Assembly: GCA_938002705.1 (NCBI GenBank)
Contig: CALLAG010000312.1
Span: 1 to 9,691 of the forward strand
Length of the DNA stretch: 9,691 nt
Direction: 5' to 3'
Source of the DNA: an uncultured Saprospiraceae bacterium
GTDB taxonomy: Bacteria; Bacteroidota; Bacteroidia; Chitinophagales; Saprospiraceae
A program made the position numbers and the translations under genes. Below, in pieces: positions 1 to 6,787 of the stretch. Each line of letters opens with the position of its first letter. Positions within the stretch are counted from its first letter, which is position 1. Below the pieces are notes generated by a model. That model was given only the letters and a program-made list of their open reading frames with translations. It did not search any database and was not told the DNA's origin.

Positions 1-252
1 CCTCCTAAGGTACAGTCCTCTATGATCGTACTCAGACGTAGAGACGATTATGGTATTGATTGTGATGTGAAGACATTCAGCCAAGTTATAAGAATGGCAT
101 ATGGGCAGCGCAGAAAAAAAATGAGAAATACTCTAAAAAGCCTCATGGGAGATGCTGATCACCCACTCTTACAGAAGAGGCCAGAAGAACTTAGCGTTGA
201 CGAATTCGTTATCCTTACTAAAATAGCAGAAAGCAAAAAACAAGAAATATGA
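1..252 (+). CDS. rsmA: 16S rRNA (adenine1518-N6/adenine1519-N6)-dimethyltransferase, C-terminal part (5' end outside window)
   Basis: Frame 1 is open from the first base, so the gene is cut by the window edge and the ATG at 22 is internal. The visible residues start PPKVQSSMIVLRR, which matches the end of the RsmA/KsgA methyltransferase domain (typically PPPKV.S). The small helical C-terminal domain follows: a segment with FSQVIRMAYGQRRKKMRNTL (the family pattern is F..vv..aF.qRRK.lrN.L), then KRPEELSVDEFVILTKI, the usual RsmA ending. The family makes two adjacent N6-dimethyladenosines near the 3' end of 16S rRNA, using S-adenosylmethionine, late in 30S assembly. The SAM-binding motifs lie upstream and cannot be checked. 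The stop codon overlaps the next gene's start (ATGA), so the two are probably translationally coupled. Identification rests on the C-terminal domain only but is quite specific. Confidence 0.9.
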   Translation, partial: PPKVQSSMIVLRRRDDYGIDCDVKTFSQVIRMAYGQRRKKMRNTLKSLMGDADHPLLQKRPEELSVDEFVILTKIAESKKQEI

Positions 253-695
253 GCTTAGAATCAAGATTAATGACTGACCTTAAAGAAGCAATGAAAGCTA
301 AGGATCAAGCAGCATTAAGATCTATAAGAGCGGCCAAAGCGGCCATAATTTTATTAAAAACTGATGGCACTGGCAAAGAGATAGACGAAAGTGGTGAAAT
401 TAAGCTCATCCAAAAACTCGTAAAACAAAGACAAGATTCTCTTGAGATATTCGAAAAACAAGAAAGAGAAGATCTTGCTGTAAAGGAGCGAGAAGAAATC
501 GCAGTCTTACAAAAATATCTACCACAACAACTATCTGAAGCTGAACTGACACCGATTATAAAAGCTATTATAGAAAAAACCGGTGCCTCAGGAATGAAGG
601 ATATGGGTAAGATCATGGGTATGGCCTCTGGGCAACTCTCAGGTCAAGCCGATGGCAAGACCATAAGTACTATTGTCAAAAAGTTATTATCATAG
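249..695 (+). CDS. GatB/YqeY domain-containing protein
   Basis: This 148-residue protein has the length and pattern of stand-alone YqeY proteins. The N-terminal helical part begins MSLESRLMTDLKEAMKAKD and continues with alternating charged and Ala-rich helices (LRSIRAAKAAI). A middle section carries VKQRQDSLEIFEKQERED and the family hallmark EIAVLQKYLPQQLSEAEL at about residues 79-98. The C-terminal section (GASGMKDMGKIMGMASGQL, then GKTISTIVKKLL) resembles the tail domain of GatB, the tRNA-dependent amidotransferase subunit. Stand-alone YqeY proteins are thought to be linked to tRNA or amidotransferase function, but their role is not firmly established, so no gene symbol is given. The start ATG overlaps the rsmA stop by four bases (ATGA), which fixes the start and indicates one operon. 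It is soluble: no signal or membrane segment is visible. Confidence 0.9.
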   Translation: MSLESRLMTDLKEAMKAKDQAALRSIRAAKAAIILLKTDGTGKEIDESGEIKLIQKLVKQRQDSLEIFEKQEREDLAVKEREEIAVLQKYLPQQLSEAELTPIIKAIIEKTGASGMKDMGKIMGMASGQLSGQADGKTISTIVKKLLS

Positions 696-708
696 TCAGT
701 ATCTTACT

Positions 709-1227
709 ATGAACATAGATTATTACATTAATCAATTAAGGTGTAATAGAGATATACTCCTGTCATTATACAAGAGTATAGATCCTGTAATGGTACAATG
801 GAGCCAAGATCAGAATAGCTGGTCACCGCTACATATAGTATGTCATATGGTCGATGAAGAAAAATATGACTTCAGATATAGAGCCCTGCACATACTCGAA
901 CAACCTGACAAGCTTCTTCCATCCATAGATCCGTTAAGTTGGATTATAGACAACTCATATAACGAACAAGATTATTACGATAAGATTAAAGAGTTTCAGC
1001 AAGAGAGAAATATCTCTATCGGTCTACTAAGTCAATTAAAGTCTTCAGATGACAGGTGGAATAACACCTACGAGCATTCTCACTTCGGTGTAATAAATTC
1101 AGAATATTATCTAAAAAACTGGTTAGCTCATGACCTCCTACACATCAAACAGATGACCAGATTAAGGTATGACTTCCTTTCCATACAAGATGATATACCA
1201 GTAGAATATGCTGGTACTTGGACATAA
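709..1227 (+). CDS. DinB-like (DinB/YfiT superfamily) four-helix-bundle protein
   Basis: The protein has 172 residues from the ATG at 709, which lies 13 bases after the preceding stop. A TTG at 673 in the same frame would overlap the previous gene by 23 bases and add 12 residues that look unlike a fold start, so 709 is preferred. The DinB/YfiT metal-binding pattern is visible: NSWSPLHIVCHMVDEE puts a histidine at about residue 46, and NWLAHDLLHIKQM supplies H141 and H145, the usual three-His site for a divalent metal. Members include thiol-dependent S-transferases and many uncharacterised proteins; the substrate cannot be read from sequence. It is likely cytoplasmic and the last gene of the rsmA operon. 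Its stop codon TAA forms part of the A-tract of the terminator serving the opposing gene. Confidence 0.82.
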   Translation: MNIDYYINQLRCNRDILLSLYKSIDPVMVQWSQDQNSWSPLHIVCHMVDEEKYDFRYRALHILEQPDKLLPSIDPLSWIIDNSYNEQDYYDKIKEFQQERNISIGLLSQLKSSDDRWNNTYEHSHFGVINSEYYLKNWLAHDLLHIKQMTRLRYDFLSIQDDIPVEYAGTWT

Positions 1228-1255
1228 AAAAAGCTGGTCAATTTCTTGACCAGCT
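1226..1255 (-). terminator. Intrinsic terminator for the minus-strand T9SS gene, possibly bidirectional
   Basis: A perfect 10-bp inverted repeat, AGCTGGTCAA (1232-1241) and TTGACCAGCT (1246-1255), encloses a TTTC loop. On the minus strand it is followed by seven T residues (complement of 1226-1232), the classic rho-independent arrangement, 33 bases beyond the stop of the gene at 1288-2877. In the plus direction the hairpin follows the DinB-like gene immediately, but the downstream bases (ATCTAAATATA) lack a T-run, so plus-strand termination would be weaker. The T-tract overlaps the TAA stop of the opposing gene. Confidence 0.85.
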
Positions 1256-1287
1256 ATCTAAATATATTCTTGAATTACTAAGGTTGA

Positions 1288-2877
1288 TTATCTCTTAGTA
1301 AATTTCATTACGTTCTGTCCTTTATCAGACTGTATAGTAATCATATACATACCTGATGCAAGATCTTCTACATTATAGTTAGTAGATAATTGAGTATTAG
1401 AGTAAGAACCTAATGATCTTACAACCTTACCATAGATATCTACAATAGCTATATTGTAATCAGTTACTTCTGAGAAGTTTAATTCTACATTAAGTGTCTC
1501 AGCAACTGGATTAGGATATACTTTAGAACCTTCTAATTCTGTGATCGCTTCTACACCTGTAGTCATCTCAGCATTAACAAGTACATCTGTAGATCCACCA
1601 AAGTTTACGCCTTCACCAGTCCATCCTGTGATCTGACCAGCAGCATTTAAGATAAATTCATTATCCTTAACAACATTACCCCATTGGTCAAATACTTCAA
1701 TCCCTGGAGGATTGTTAACATTAGCTACTAATGCATTAGTTAATGTACCTAATCCATCACCGTAAGAATCATTAATAGTAAATGTCAAACATGATACATC
1801 ACTAGAAATAGATAACTCATATTCGTGAGAAGTGTTAGCATCTGCTCCACCACCTCCGAATGCATCTGGACCAGCTGCGTAAGGACCTACTGCTAATAAC
1901 TCATTACCCATATCATCAGATACTGACCAAGAAGTTTCTGCAGCGTATTGATCTGTAGTGAAAACTATAGTCATAGTTTCTGTAGCAACTTGGAATTTAC
2001 CAGCGTTTCCAGAGACTAATCCAAATGATCCAGAAGTTCCATTGATAGAACTACCAACAACTTCAACCTGTGCACCTTCAGTCAATACAAATCCAGGTAC
2101 TGTTATAGTTGTAGTTTCAAAAGAACCTAAAGGCATACCATCATACTCTATGGTATTAACAACATCACCATTAACTATTACATCAAGAGACATAGTAGTT
2201 ATATCTAATTGTGTAGGGTTAAAAATCTCTATCTCAGCATCATCAGTTGTTAAATCAAAACAAAAATCAGATAATCCTAATTCTCCTGTTAGATTTAAAG
2301 CAGGATCAGATGTCACACCGAATGCATTTAACCAAAATTCTTCGTCAGTTCTTGGGTTAGGAGATAATGTACCTAACTCTACAAGCTTACCTGAAGGCTG
2401 TATCATATATAATGATGGCCAGTAACTTATAGGTAATGCATTAAGAGCTTCGGGGCTTTGGATTAAGCTGTAGTTAAGCGCTTCTCCTGTAGCGGCGTTA
2501 GTTGTCCAGTTACCTAAAGATGTAGTTGCAGCACTACCTCCAGCTACTTCCATAAAAAGAAGCGACTCTGCAGTAGATGCATCAGCTTCTATTCCTAAGA
2601 TTCTAATCTGATCTGTTCCGTTAGGACCATATCTCTCGTTCATATCTTCTAAGTATCCGCTTGTGTGAAATGACCAACAAGGAGGGCACCATGTAGCGAA
2701 TAAATCAACTACTACTACTTTTCCTTCATCTAACCAAGCTTGTACATCTACAGCTTCGTCAGAATTTACATCTAGACCAGTTATATTACCTGAAAAATCA
2801 GACCCTGGTGCTAGTTGTGCAAAAGAGAATAGTGCTGTAATGCAAAATGAGAGCGTTAAAAGTAAATTTCTTTTCAT
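1288..2877 (-). CDS. Secreted thioredoxin-like protein with C-terminal T9SS type A sorting domain
   Basis: The 529-residue protein starts with a Sec signal peptide (MKRNLLLTLSFCITALFSFA, probable cut before Q21). Residues about 25-190 look like a TlpA/redoxin-type thioredoxin fold: a VVVVDLFATWCPPCW strand-and-active-site segment with cysteines C64 and C67, and a likely cis-proline at P154 (YWPSLYMI). A middle beta-rich region (about 190-445) includes TTDQYAAETSWSV and later CLTFTINDSYGDGLG, a pattern recurrent in secreted Bacteroidota proteins. Residues about 450-529 form the Por secretion C-terminal sorting domain: KVYPNPVAETLNVEL, then DIYGKVV, and the ending GMYMITIQSDKGQNVMKFTKR. The protein should cross the inner membrane by Sec and the outer membrane by T9SS, to be surface-attached or released. 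The CPPC pair suggests disulfide or thiol chemistry outside the cell, which is inference. It appears monocistronic, with its own terminator and a weak promoter candidate. Confidence 0.88.
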   Translation of the reverse strand: MKRNLLLTLSFCITALFSFAQLAPGSDFSGNITGLDVNSDEAVDVQAWLDEGKVVVVDLFATWCPPCWSFHTSGYLEDMNERYGPNGTDQIRILGIEADASTAESLLFMEVAGGSAATTSLGNWTTNAATGEALNYSLIQSPEALNALPISYWPSLYMIQPSGKLVELGTLSPNPRTDEEFWLNAFGVTSDPALNLTGELGLSDFCFDLTTDDAEIEIFNPTQLDITTMSLDVIVNGDVVNTIEYDGMPLGSFETTTITVPGFVLTEGAQVEVVGSSINGTSGSFGLVSGNAGKFQVATETMTIVFTTDQYAAETSWSVSDDMGNELLAVGPYAAGPDAFGGGGADANTSHEYELSISSDVSCLTFTINDSYGDGLGTLTNALVANVNNPPGIEVFDQWGNVVKDNEFILNAAGQITGWTGEGVNFGGSTDVLVNAEMTTGVEAITELEGSKVYPNPVAETLNVELNFSEVTDYNIAIVDIYGKVVRSLGSYSNTQLSTNYNVEDLASGMYMITIQSDKGQNVMKFTKR

Positions 2878-2929
2878 TTAAGTATTTTTTAAATATGGAT
2901 TAATTCAATTAATATAATTTCTTACGTCT

Positions 2930-2963
2930 CTAAGATAAAAGAATTCTGAACTTTCATAACAAT
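2930..2963 (-). promoter_or_regulatory. Candidate Bacteroidota-type promoter for the T9SS gene
   Basis: Read on the minus strand, ATTG (complement of 2960-2963) lies 22 bases upstream of TATCTTAG (complement of 2930-2937). The second element differs from the Bacteroidota -7 consensus TAnnTTTG at one of its six defined positions, and the spacing is at the long end for the -33 TTG element. It would place transcription initiation about 40-50 bases before the ATG at 2877. This is a by-eye match in very AT-rich DNA and could be chance. Confidence 0.3.
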
Positions 2964-3064
2964 GATAGACGATTAATAATAAGCTCAGAAAAGACATTTT
3001 GAGTCAATAATTTTTAGAAGTCTATTTTTCGGGGCTCTCAGGGGTAAATTAACGTCATATGGCA

Positions 3065-3085
3065 TAAAATAATATGTTTATTTTA
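3065..3085 (-). other. AT-only perfect hairpin downstream of the glycosyltransferase gene
   Basis: A perfect 8-bp inverted repeat, TAAAATAA (3065-3072) and TTATTTTA (3078-3085), encloses a 5-base loop and starts 12 bases after the stop of the glycosyltransferase gene (minus strand). It has no G-C pairs and no T-run beyond it, so it is not a convincing intrinsic terminator. It could protect the 3' end of the transcript or be chance in AT-rich DNA. The rest of the 2878-3097 gap shows nothing further that I can name. Confidence 0.3.
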
Positions 3086-3097
3086 ACCGCTATTTGC

Positions 3098-4090
3098 TCA
3101 GAAAGAAGACAATACCAGTCTATCCATTCCATATTTCCCATCAAGATAGGCTGCCAAATACTCTTGTTCTGATTGTCCAGGAGTAGGTATAAGTTTCGCT
3201 TTTTTACTTAGAGTATAGTAATCCATTATAGACGTATATCCTGATCTACTGATTATCGTTTTTGATTGTAATATGATCTGATTAAGTGTCTTGGCATTAG
3301 CTCGATCGATGATTTTTATATTCGGGTTATTGATAGTTAATGCCTCTGCATTTTGTGTCCCTCTTATGAGCACAATATTTTCAGAAGAATTTTTGATCTT
3401 ACTTACAATATGTGTTTCTAATTTTGTTCGTGCAGGTTCTGGACCTGACAGAATATAAGCTTTATCGTATTTGATGCTTAAGTCTATTTTTTTGAATCTT
3501 GATACGGCACCTATGTAGAGCTTGTTCTTAATCTTACTGCTTTTGCTTAATGCTCCGCTTAGTCTATGGTCCTCATAATCAGGAACAATACACAAGTCAA
3601 AGGCATTCAATAATAGGTTATTTATCATATTCAGTCCCCATCTGATCACAGAGTTGCTACTCTGTAGTGTGAGTTGGTGTGATATGATATAATTAGTAAT
3701 ACCAGAATGCCTGAACCCGAACCTACTGTCAGATATAATGAGATCTATATCATTGTCTTTGATTATCTGCTTGGCTTTATAGTACTCTGATATTATTGCA
3801 CTGAGCACGTTAGGCACATTCATAACGACTATAGACCATAGCGTAGCACCTACATATCTAACATTGTACGCTGGAAGTGTGAGAAATTTTAATGTAGGAA
3901 ATTCTTCTTGAAGCAACTCCAGTGCTTCTCCATCTGAGGCGATCGTTACTTGCTTACCTTCAGATATTAAGTAATTAATTATAGGTATACATCTAGTCGC
4001 ATGACCTAATCCCCAATTAAGTGGTGCTACCATTACATGACGGATATCAGAGCTGATAACTTGATTTAACTTAATCCTATGATCTTCCAC
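3098..4090 (-). CDS. Glycosyltransferase, GT-B fold, GT28/MurG-like
   Basis: The 330-residue protein carries the N-terminal pattern VMVAPLNWGLGHATRCIPII (about residues 19-38), equivalent to the Gly-rich acceptor-side loop of MurG-type enzymes. It is followed by VTIASDGEALELL and an internal DIDLIISDSRFGFR segment. The C-terminal half has YILSGPEPARTKLE, LIRGTQ and the donor-binding-type stretch SKTIISRSGYTSIMDYYTL then KAKLIPTPGQSEQEYLAAYL, as in GT28 C-terminal domains (nucleotide-sugar binding). Donor and acceptor are unknown; a cell-envelope glycan or glycolipid is only a guess. The only plausible start upstream of the first beta strand is GTG at 4090; the ATG at 4033 would cut into that strand. 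It lies 79 bases downstream of RNase G on the same strand with no clear terminator between, so read-through is possible. No membrane segment is evident. Confidence 0.82.
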   Translation of the reverse strand: MEDHRIKLNQVISSDIRHVMVAPLNWGLGHATRCIPIINYLISEGKQVTIASDGEALELLQEEFPTLKFLTLPAYNVRYVGATLWSIVVMNVPNVLSAIISEYYKAKQIIKDNDIDLIISDSRFGFRHSGITNYIISHQLTLQSSNSVIRWGLNMINNLLLNAFDLCIVPDYEDHRLSGALSKSSKIKNKLYIGAVSRFKKIDLSIKYDKAYILSGPEPARTKLETHIVSKIKNSSENIVLIRGTQNAEALTINNPNIKIIDRANAKTLNQIILQSKTIISRSGYTSIMDYYTLSKKAKLIPTPGQSEQEYLAAYLDGKYGMDRLVLSSF

Positions 4091-4126
4091 TGATATCGTT
4101 GTGAGCTATAACTGATATGTAGAGCT

Positions 4127-4150
4127 TATCGATTGTAATTAATATCGATA
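4127..4150 (-). other. Short inverted repeat between RNase G and glycosyltransferase genes
   Basis: TATCGAT (4127-4133) and ATCGATA (4144-4150) can pair across a 10-base AT-rich loop. A second small repeat, GGGAT (4159-4163) with ATCCC (4173-4177), spans the RNase G stop codon. Neither has a T-run on the minus strand, so these look more like processing or stability structures than terminators. Both are short enough to be chance. Confidence 0.25.
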
Positions 4151-4169
4151 TAATATCAGGGATACCTAA

Positions 4170-5726
4170 TTAATCCCCGATTCTTATCTCGTCATTAAAT
4201 TTATTATAAAACTTATACTCTGTCAATAAAAAATCAGAGTCTTGCTGGAGTTTTATCCACTTCTTGTGCTTCCAGAACCAAGTCATCTGTTTATTTACGA
4301 TACCTTTTTTGAGGTAAGAATAGACGAATGGATTGACCTTAAGTGTCATATTCATCTTAGGAAATGCTTCTACTACGAGATTTACATTCCGCTCTATCTC
4401 ATCAGGTAGCAGTTGAGTGGGTTCTATCTGTCCACTACCATTACAAGATGGGCAGACTTCCATCGTATTTATCTTAAGTTCTGGCTTTACCCTCTGTCTT
4501 GTAATCTGTGTAAGACCAAATTTACTTAACGGTAATACTGTATGCTGAGCACGATCTTCGTGCATGAACTCTTTCATCTTAGTATATAGAAGCGCTTTAT
4601 TTTCTTTCTTACGCATATCTATAAAATCGATGATAATGAGTCCACCTAGATCACGCAATCTCAGTTGTCTTGCTATTTCCTTTGCAGCTTCAAGGTTAAC
4701 TTTAAGTGCTGATGATTCTTGATCGGTTTTTTGAGTTTTGGGCCCACTATTCACGTCTATGACGTGCATCGCTTCTGTATTTTCGATTACAAGATAAGCT
4801 CCACTTGACATAGTGGGTGTCTTGCTGAATGCAGATTTTATTTGCTTCTTGACACCATAATTTTCGAATATAGGTCTCTTACCCTTGTAGTGATGCACAA
4901 TCTTAGCAGATTCAGGGGCTACGTTAGATAAGTAGGTTTTGACACTTTCATATAAGTCTTTGTCATTGACTATTATTTTGTTGAAAGAGTCATTAAGAAT
5001 ATCACGCAGTAGACCTTTGGTTTTGTCTACTTCGCCTAATATTTTGCCTGGCTTACTATTGGATTTCTTAAGTTCTTCTGCGATTGTTTTCCATCGATTT
5101 GTTAAGTTACTTACCTCGTCGTGTAGGTCGGCAACTTTTTTGCCCTCAGCAGCTGTACGTATGATAAATCCAAAGTTCTTTGGCTTTATACTTTCGATAA
5201 GAACTTTAAGTCGGTTTCTTTCTTCTGGGCTGACTATCTTCTTGGATACAGAGATTGTATTCCGGAAGGGTGTCATTACTATGAATCTGCCAGGTAGGTT
5301 GATCTCACATGTCAGTCTTGGTCCTTTTGTAGATATTGGTTCTTTGAGAATCTGAGCCAGCACATATTGTCGCTTAGCAAAGACCTTATCTATTTTACCA
5401 TTCTTCTCATTGTCAGGCTCCATTTCGAACTGGTCAAGGAGGTGGCCTTTCAACTGATTGTTGACTAATTGTTTGGTAAATTTCTGAACGGACTTGATCT
5501 GAGGACCTAAGTCGGTATAATGAAGGAAGGCGTCCTTCCTCTTACCCACATCTAAGAAAGCTGCATTTAATCCAGGTCTAAGCATTTTCACTTGCCCCAG
5601 AAATATATCGCCTACTGAGAACTCTACATCGTTAGACTGTGTATGTAATTCTAGTAGTTTTCGGTCTTCTATAAGCGCAATCTCTACGCTTGTGGGACTT
5701 GAATTAACTAATAACTCCTTGTCCAA
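4170..5726 (-). CDS. rng: Ribonuclease G (Rne/Rng family endoribonuclease)
   Basis: This 518-residue protein has the domain order of RNase G. The start MDKELLVNSSPTSVEIALIE is followed by an S1 RNA-binding domain (about 36-125, with FSVGDIFLGQVKMLRPGLNA and KDAFLHYTDLGPQ) interrupted by an acidic and Lys-rich insertion at about 95-118. An RNase H-like region and the catalytic core follow: HVIDVNSG gives D324 and N326, and IIIDFIDM gives D367. D324 and D367 are 43 residues apart, as are the magnesium-binding D303 and D346 of E. coli RNase E. The Zn-link CPSC (C425, C428) precedes NGSG. The family cleaves single-stranded AU-rich RNA, prefers 5'-monophosphate ends, matures rRNA and initiates mRNA decay; the RNase E scaffold tail is absent. 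The start is TTG at 5726, since an in-frame stop lies two codons upstream. It sits downstream of the HU, TPR and small basic genes. Confidence 0.95.
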   Translation of the reverse strand: MDKELLVNSSPTSVEIALIEDRKLLELHTQSNDVEFSVGDIFLGQVKMLRPGLNAAFLDVGKRKDAFLHYTDLGPQIKSVQKFTKQLVNNQLKGHLLDQFEMEPDNEKNGKIDKVFAKRQYVLAQILKEPISTKGPRLTCEINLPGRFIVMTPFRNTISVSKKIVSPEERNRLKVLIESIKPKNFGFIIRTAAEGKKVADLHDEVSNLTNRWKTIAEELKKSNSKPGKILGEVDKTKGLLRDILNDSFNKIIVNDKDLYESVKTYLSNVAPESAKIVHHYKGKRPIFENYGVKKQIKSAFSKTPTMSSGAYLVIENTEAMHVIDVNSGPKTQKTDQESSALKVNLEAAKEIARQLRLRDLGGLIIIDFIDMRKKENKALLYTKMKEFMHEDRAQHTVLPLSKFGLTQITRQRVKPELKINTMEVCPSCNGSGQIEPTQLLPDEIERNVNLVVEAFPKMNMTLKVNPFVYSYLKKGIVNKQMTWFWKHKKWIKLQQDSDFLLTEYKFYNKFNDEIRIGD

Positions 5727-5745
5727 AGCCTATATTTTTATGGAC
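5721..5745 (-). promoter_or_regulatory. Weak hairpin covering the TTG start codon of rng
   Basis: On the minus strand GTCCA (complement of 5741-5745) can pair with TGGAC (complement of 5721-5725). The right arm overlaps the last bases of the TTG start codon at 5724-5726. With only five pairs and a 15-base AU-rich loop it would be weak. It is recorded because a non-ATG start inside a hairpin would hold translation down. Confidence 0.2.
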
Positions 5746-5800
5746 CTGCAGTAATAGATATCATTCTTAATTGCAGAATAATACATCCCATATAATTACG

Positions 5801-5838
5801 CAATTACTACTCAATGTATAACCACTGAATAGTAATTG
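5801..5838 (-). promoter_or_regulatory. Long stem-loop in the rng 5' leader / intercistronic region
   Basis: CAATTACTACTCA (5801-5813) and TGAATAGTAATTG (5826-5838) form a 13-bp stem around a 12-base loop. The single non-Watson-Crick position is a G-U wobble in the minus-strand RNA but a C-A mismatch in the plus-strand RNA, so the structure favours the transcript of rng and its upstream genes. No T-run follows, so it is not an intrinsic terminator. It lies 75 bases before the rng start and 48 bases after the stop of the small basic gene. E. coli rne is autoregulated through its 5' UTR; a comparable role here is inference. Confidence 0.5.
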
Positions 5839-5885
5839 TATATATCATAACCAGACTTGTAGGACTACAGATACCTATTTAATAA

Positions 5886-5981
5886 TTATCTGTTCTTTTT
5901 CTTGTGTCTATTCTTACGTAATCTCTTTTTTCTCTTGTGAGTAGAGATCTTATGACGTTTTCTTTTTTTACCGCAAGGCAT
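5886..5981 (-). CDS. Small Lys/Arg-rich AURKAIP1/COX24 (mS38/bS22-like) domain protein, probable ribosomal protein
   Basis: This is a 31-residue ORF with ATG at 5981 and TAA at 5886. The protein begins MPCGKKRKRHKISTHKRKKR and continues LRKNRHKKK; 18 of 31 residues are Lys or Arg and three are His. It matches the roughly 30-residue proteins conserved in Bacteroidota and annotated as AURKAIP1/COX24-domain proteins. The domain corresponds to mitochondrial ribosomal protein mS38, and the mycobacterial bS22 is a similar short basic protein bound deep in the small subunit near helix 44. Binding to 16S rRNA is therefore the likely role, by family inference. The gene begins five bases after the TPR gene's stop and lies in the same direction as rng, so it is probably co-transcribed. 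It is easily missed by gene finders with a length cutoff. The rRNA-like composition of interacting residues and the exact clade pattern make a chance ORF very unlikely. Confidence 0.88.
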   Translation of the reverse strand: MPCGKKRKRHKISTHKRKKRLRKNRHKKKNR

Positions 5982-5986
5982 ATATT

Positions 5987-6787
5987 CTAATTTTTATTTG
6001 TGTCGCAATTAATTTGAGCTTCCATAGCTTTCTTTTCATCTCCTGACTTCCTGTAAGCTATGGCCAGTAGGCAATAAGCTGCTGTATAGTCTTTCTTGAC
6101 CTCCACCGCTTTAGCCAATCTACTAACAGCTTTATCTATCTGATTAGTTCCAAGAGCTAATCTTCCTAGCTGATATAATACTGAAGGATCATTAGGATAC
6201 TTCTTATTGAGATCTATTAACATTAAGATTCCCTTCATAGGGTTCTCTTGGTCTTGCACGTCTACATAACTTAATGCAAGATTAATCTTATTGTCAATGT
6301 TGTCCTCATCTAATTCAATAGCTTTGTCATAGGCATTTCTGCTTTTATTGACAGCGTATTTCTTCTGTAGGTCTTCATCACTCTTCTGTACAGCCAGCGA
6401 ATATGTTGTCGCCGCTATACTCCATGCTTCTCCTGAGTTCTCCATCTTAGCAATCTGCTCTGCATAGAAGGCTGATGATAATGGAAAGCCTGCAGCATAC
6501 CATAATGAAGCCAATTCTTTAAATCCTTCTATTTTCTCTTCATCAACGGAAGCTTCTGTTATAGTTCTCTCTACATTCATAATGTCATTAGAGATCGCTG
6601 GTGGCAGTAGTTCTTTGTTGTTTCTGATATATCTGTCTATATCTATGAGTTCAATTTTTTCGGCCCTAGACTTTTCTATGCCTTCTTGTTTGTTACTTTT
6701 AGTATCGCATCCGAAGTAGAGTGTAGCTAATAGTGCCAAAAACACTACTACAGTCACCCACTGCGCTTTGTTAAGACTTAGCATCAT
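5987..6787 (-). CDS. Membrane-anchored tetratricopeptide-repeat protein
   Basis: The protein has 266 residues. A single N-terminal hydrophobic segment (about residues 10-26, VTVVVFLALLATLYFGC) ends in a cysteine. The residues before C27 (LYFG) are not a good lipobox, so it is either a signal anchor or an atypical lipoprotein. Helical repeats follow: KNxSRNAYDKAIELDEDNIDNKINLALSY (about 147-174), then NDPSVLYQLGRLALGTNQIDKAVSRLAKAVEV (199-230) and TAAYCLLAIAYRKSGDEKKA (235-254) are recognisable TPR units, and earlier parts (LASLWYAAGFPLSSAFYAEQ) may be degenerate ones. TPRs bind protein partners; which partner is unknown. Two adjacent ATGs (6787 and 6784) compete for the start, both inside the end of the HU gene, a 17-base overlap that suggests translational coupling. 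The small basic gene follows after five bases. Context suggests a conserved role beside HU and RNase G, not a known one. Confidence 0.8.
   Translation of the reverse strand: MMLSLNKAQWVTVVVFLALLATLYFGCDTKSNKQEGIEKSRAEKIELIDIDRYIRNNKELLPPAISNDIMNVERTITEASVDEEKIEGFKELASLWYAAGFPLSSAFYAEQIAKMENSGEAWSIAATTYSLAVQKSDEDLQKKYAVNKSRNAYDKAIELDEDNIDNKINLALSYVDVQDQENPMKGILMLIDLNKKYPNDPSVLYQLGRLALGTNQIDKAVSRLAKAVEVKKDYTAAYCLLAIAYRKSGDEKKAMEAQINCDTNKN

Noticed and set aside
305..616. 103-codon minus-strand open frame inside the YqeY-domain gene
   Set aside because: Antisense to a clear family member; Ser/Cys-rich translation with no domain.
673..708. Upstream TTG start for the DinB-like gene
   Set aside because: It would overlap the previous gene by 23 bases and add residues that do not fit the fold; ATG at 709 sits just after the preceding stop.
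1958..2425. 155-codon plus-strand open frame inside the T9SS gene
   Set aside because: It is antisense to a well-supported secreted protein, and its Thr/Pro/Ser-rich translation reflects the complement of that gene's codons.
3027..3049. GGGG-CTCTCA-GGGG motif in the gap upstream of the T9SS gene
   Set aside because: The G-runs are direct, not inverted, repeats; two runs are too few for a G-quadruplex, and there is no other support.
4939..5355. 138-codon plus-strand open frame inside rng
   Set aside because: Antisense to RNase G; its Leu/Ser-rich translation is the usual complement of Lys/Glu-rich coding sequence.
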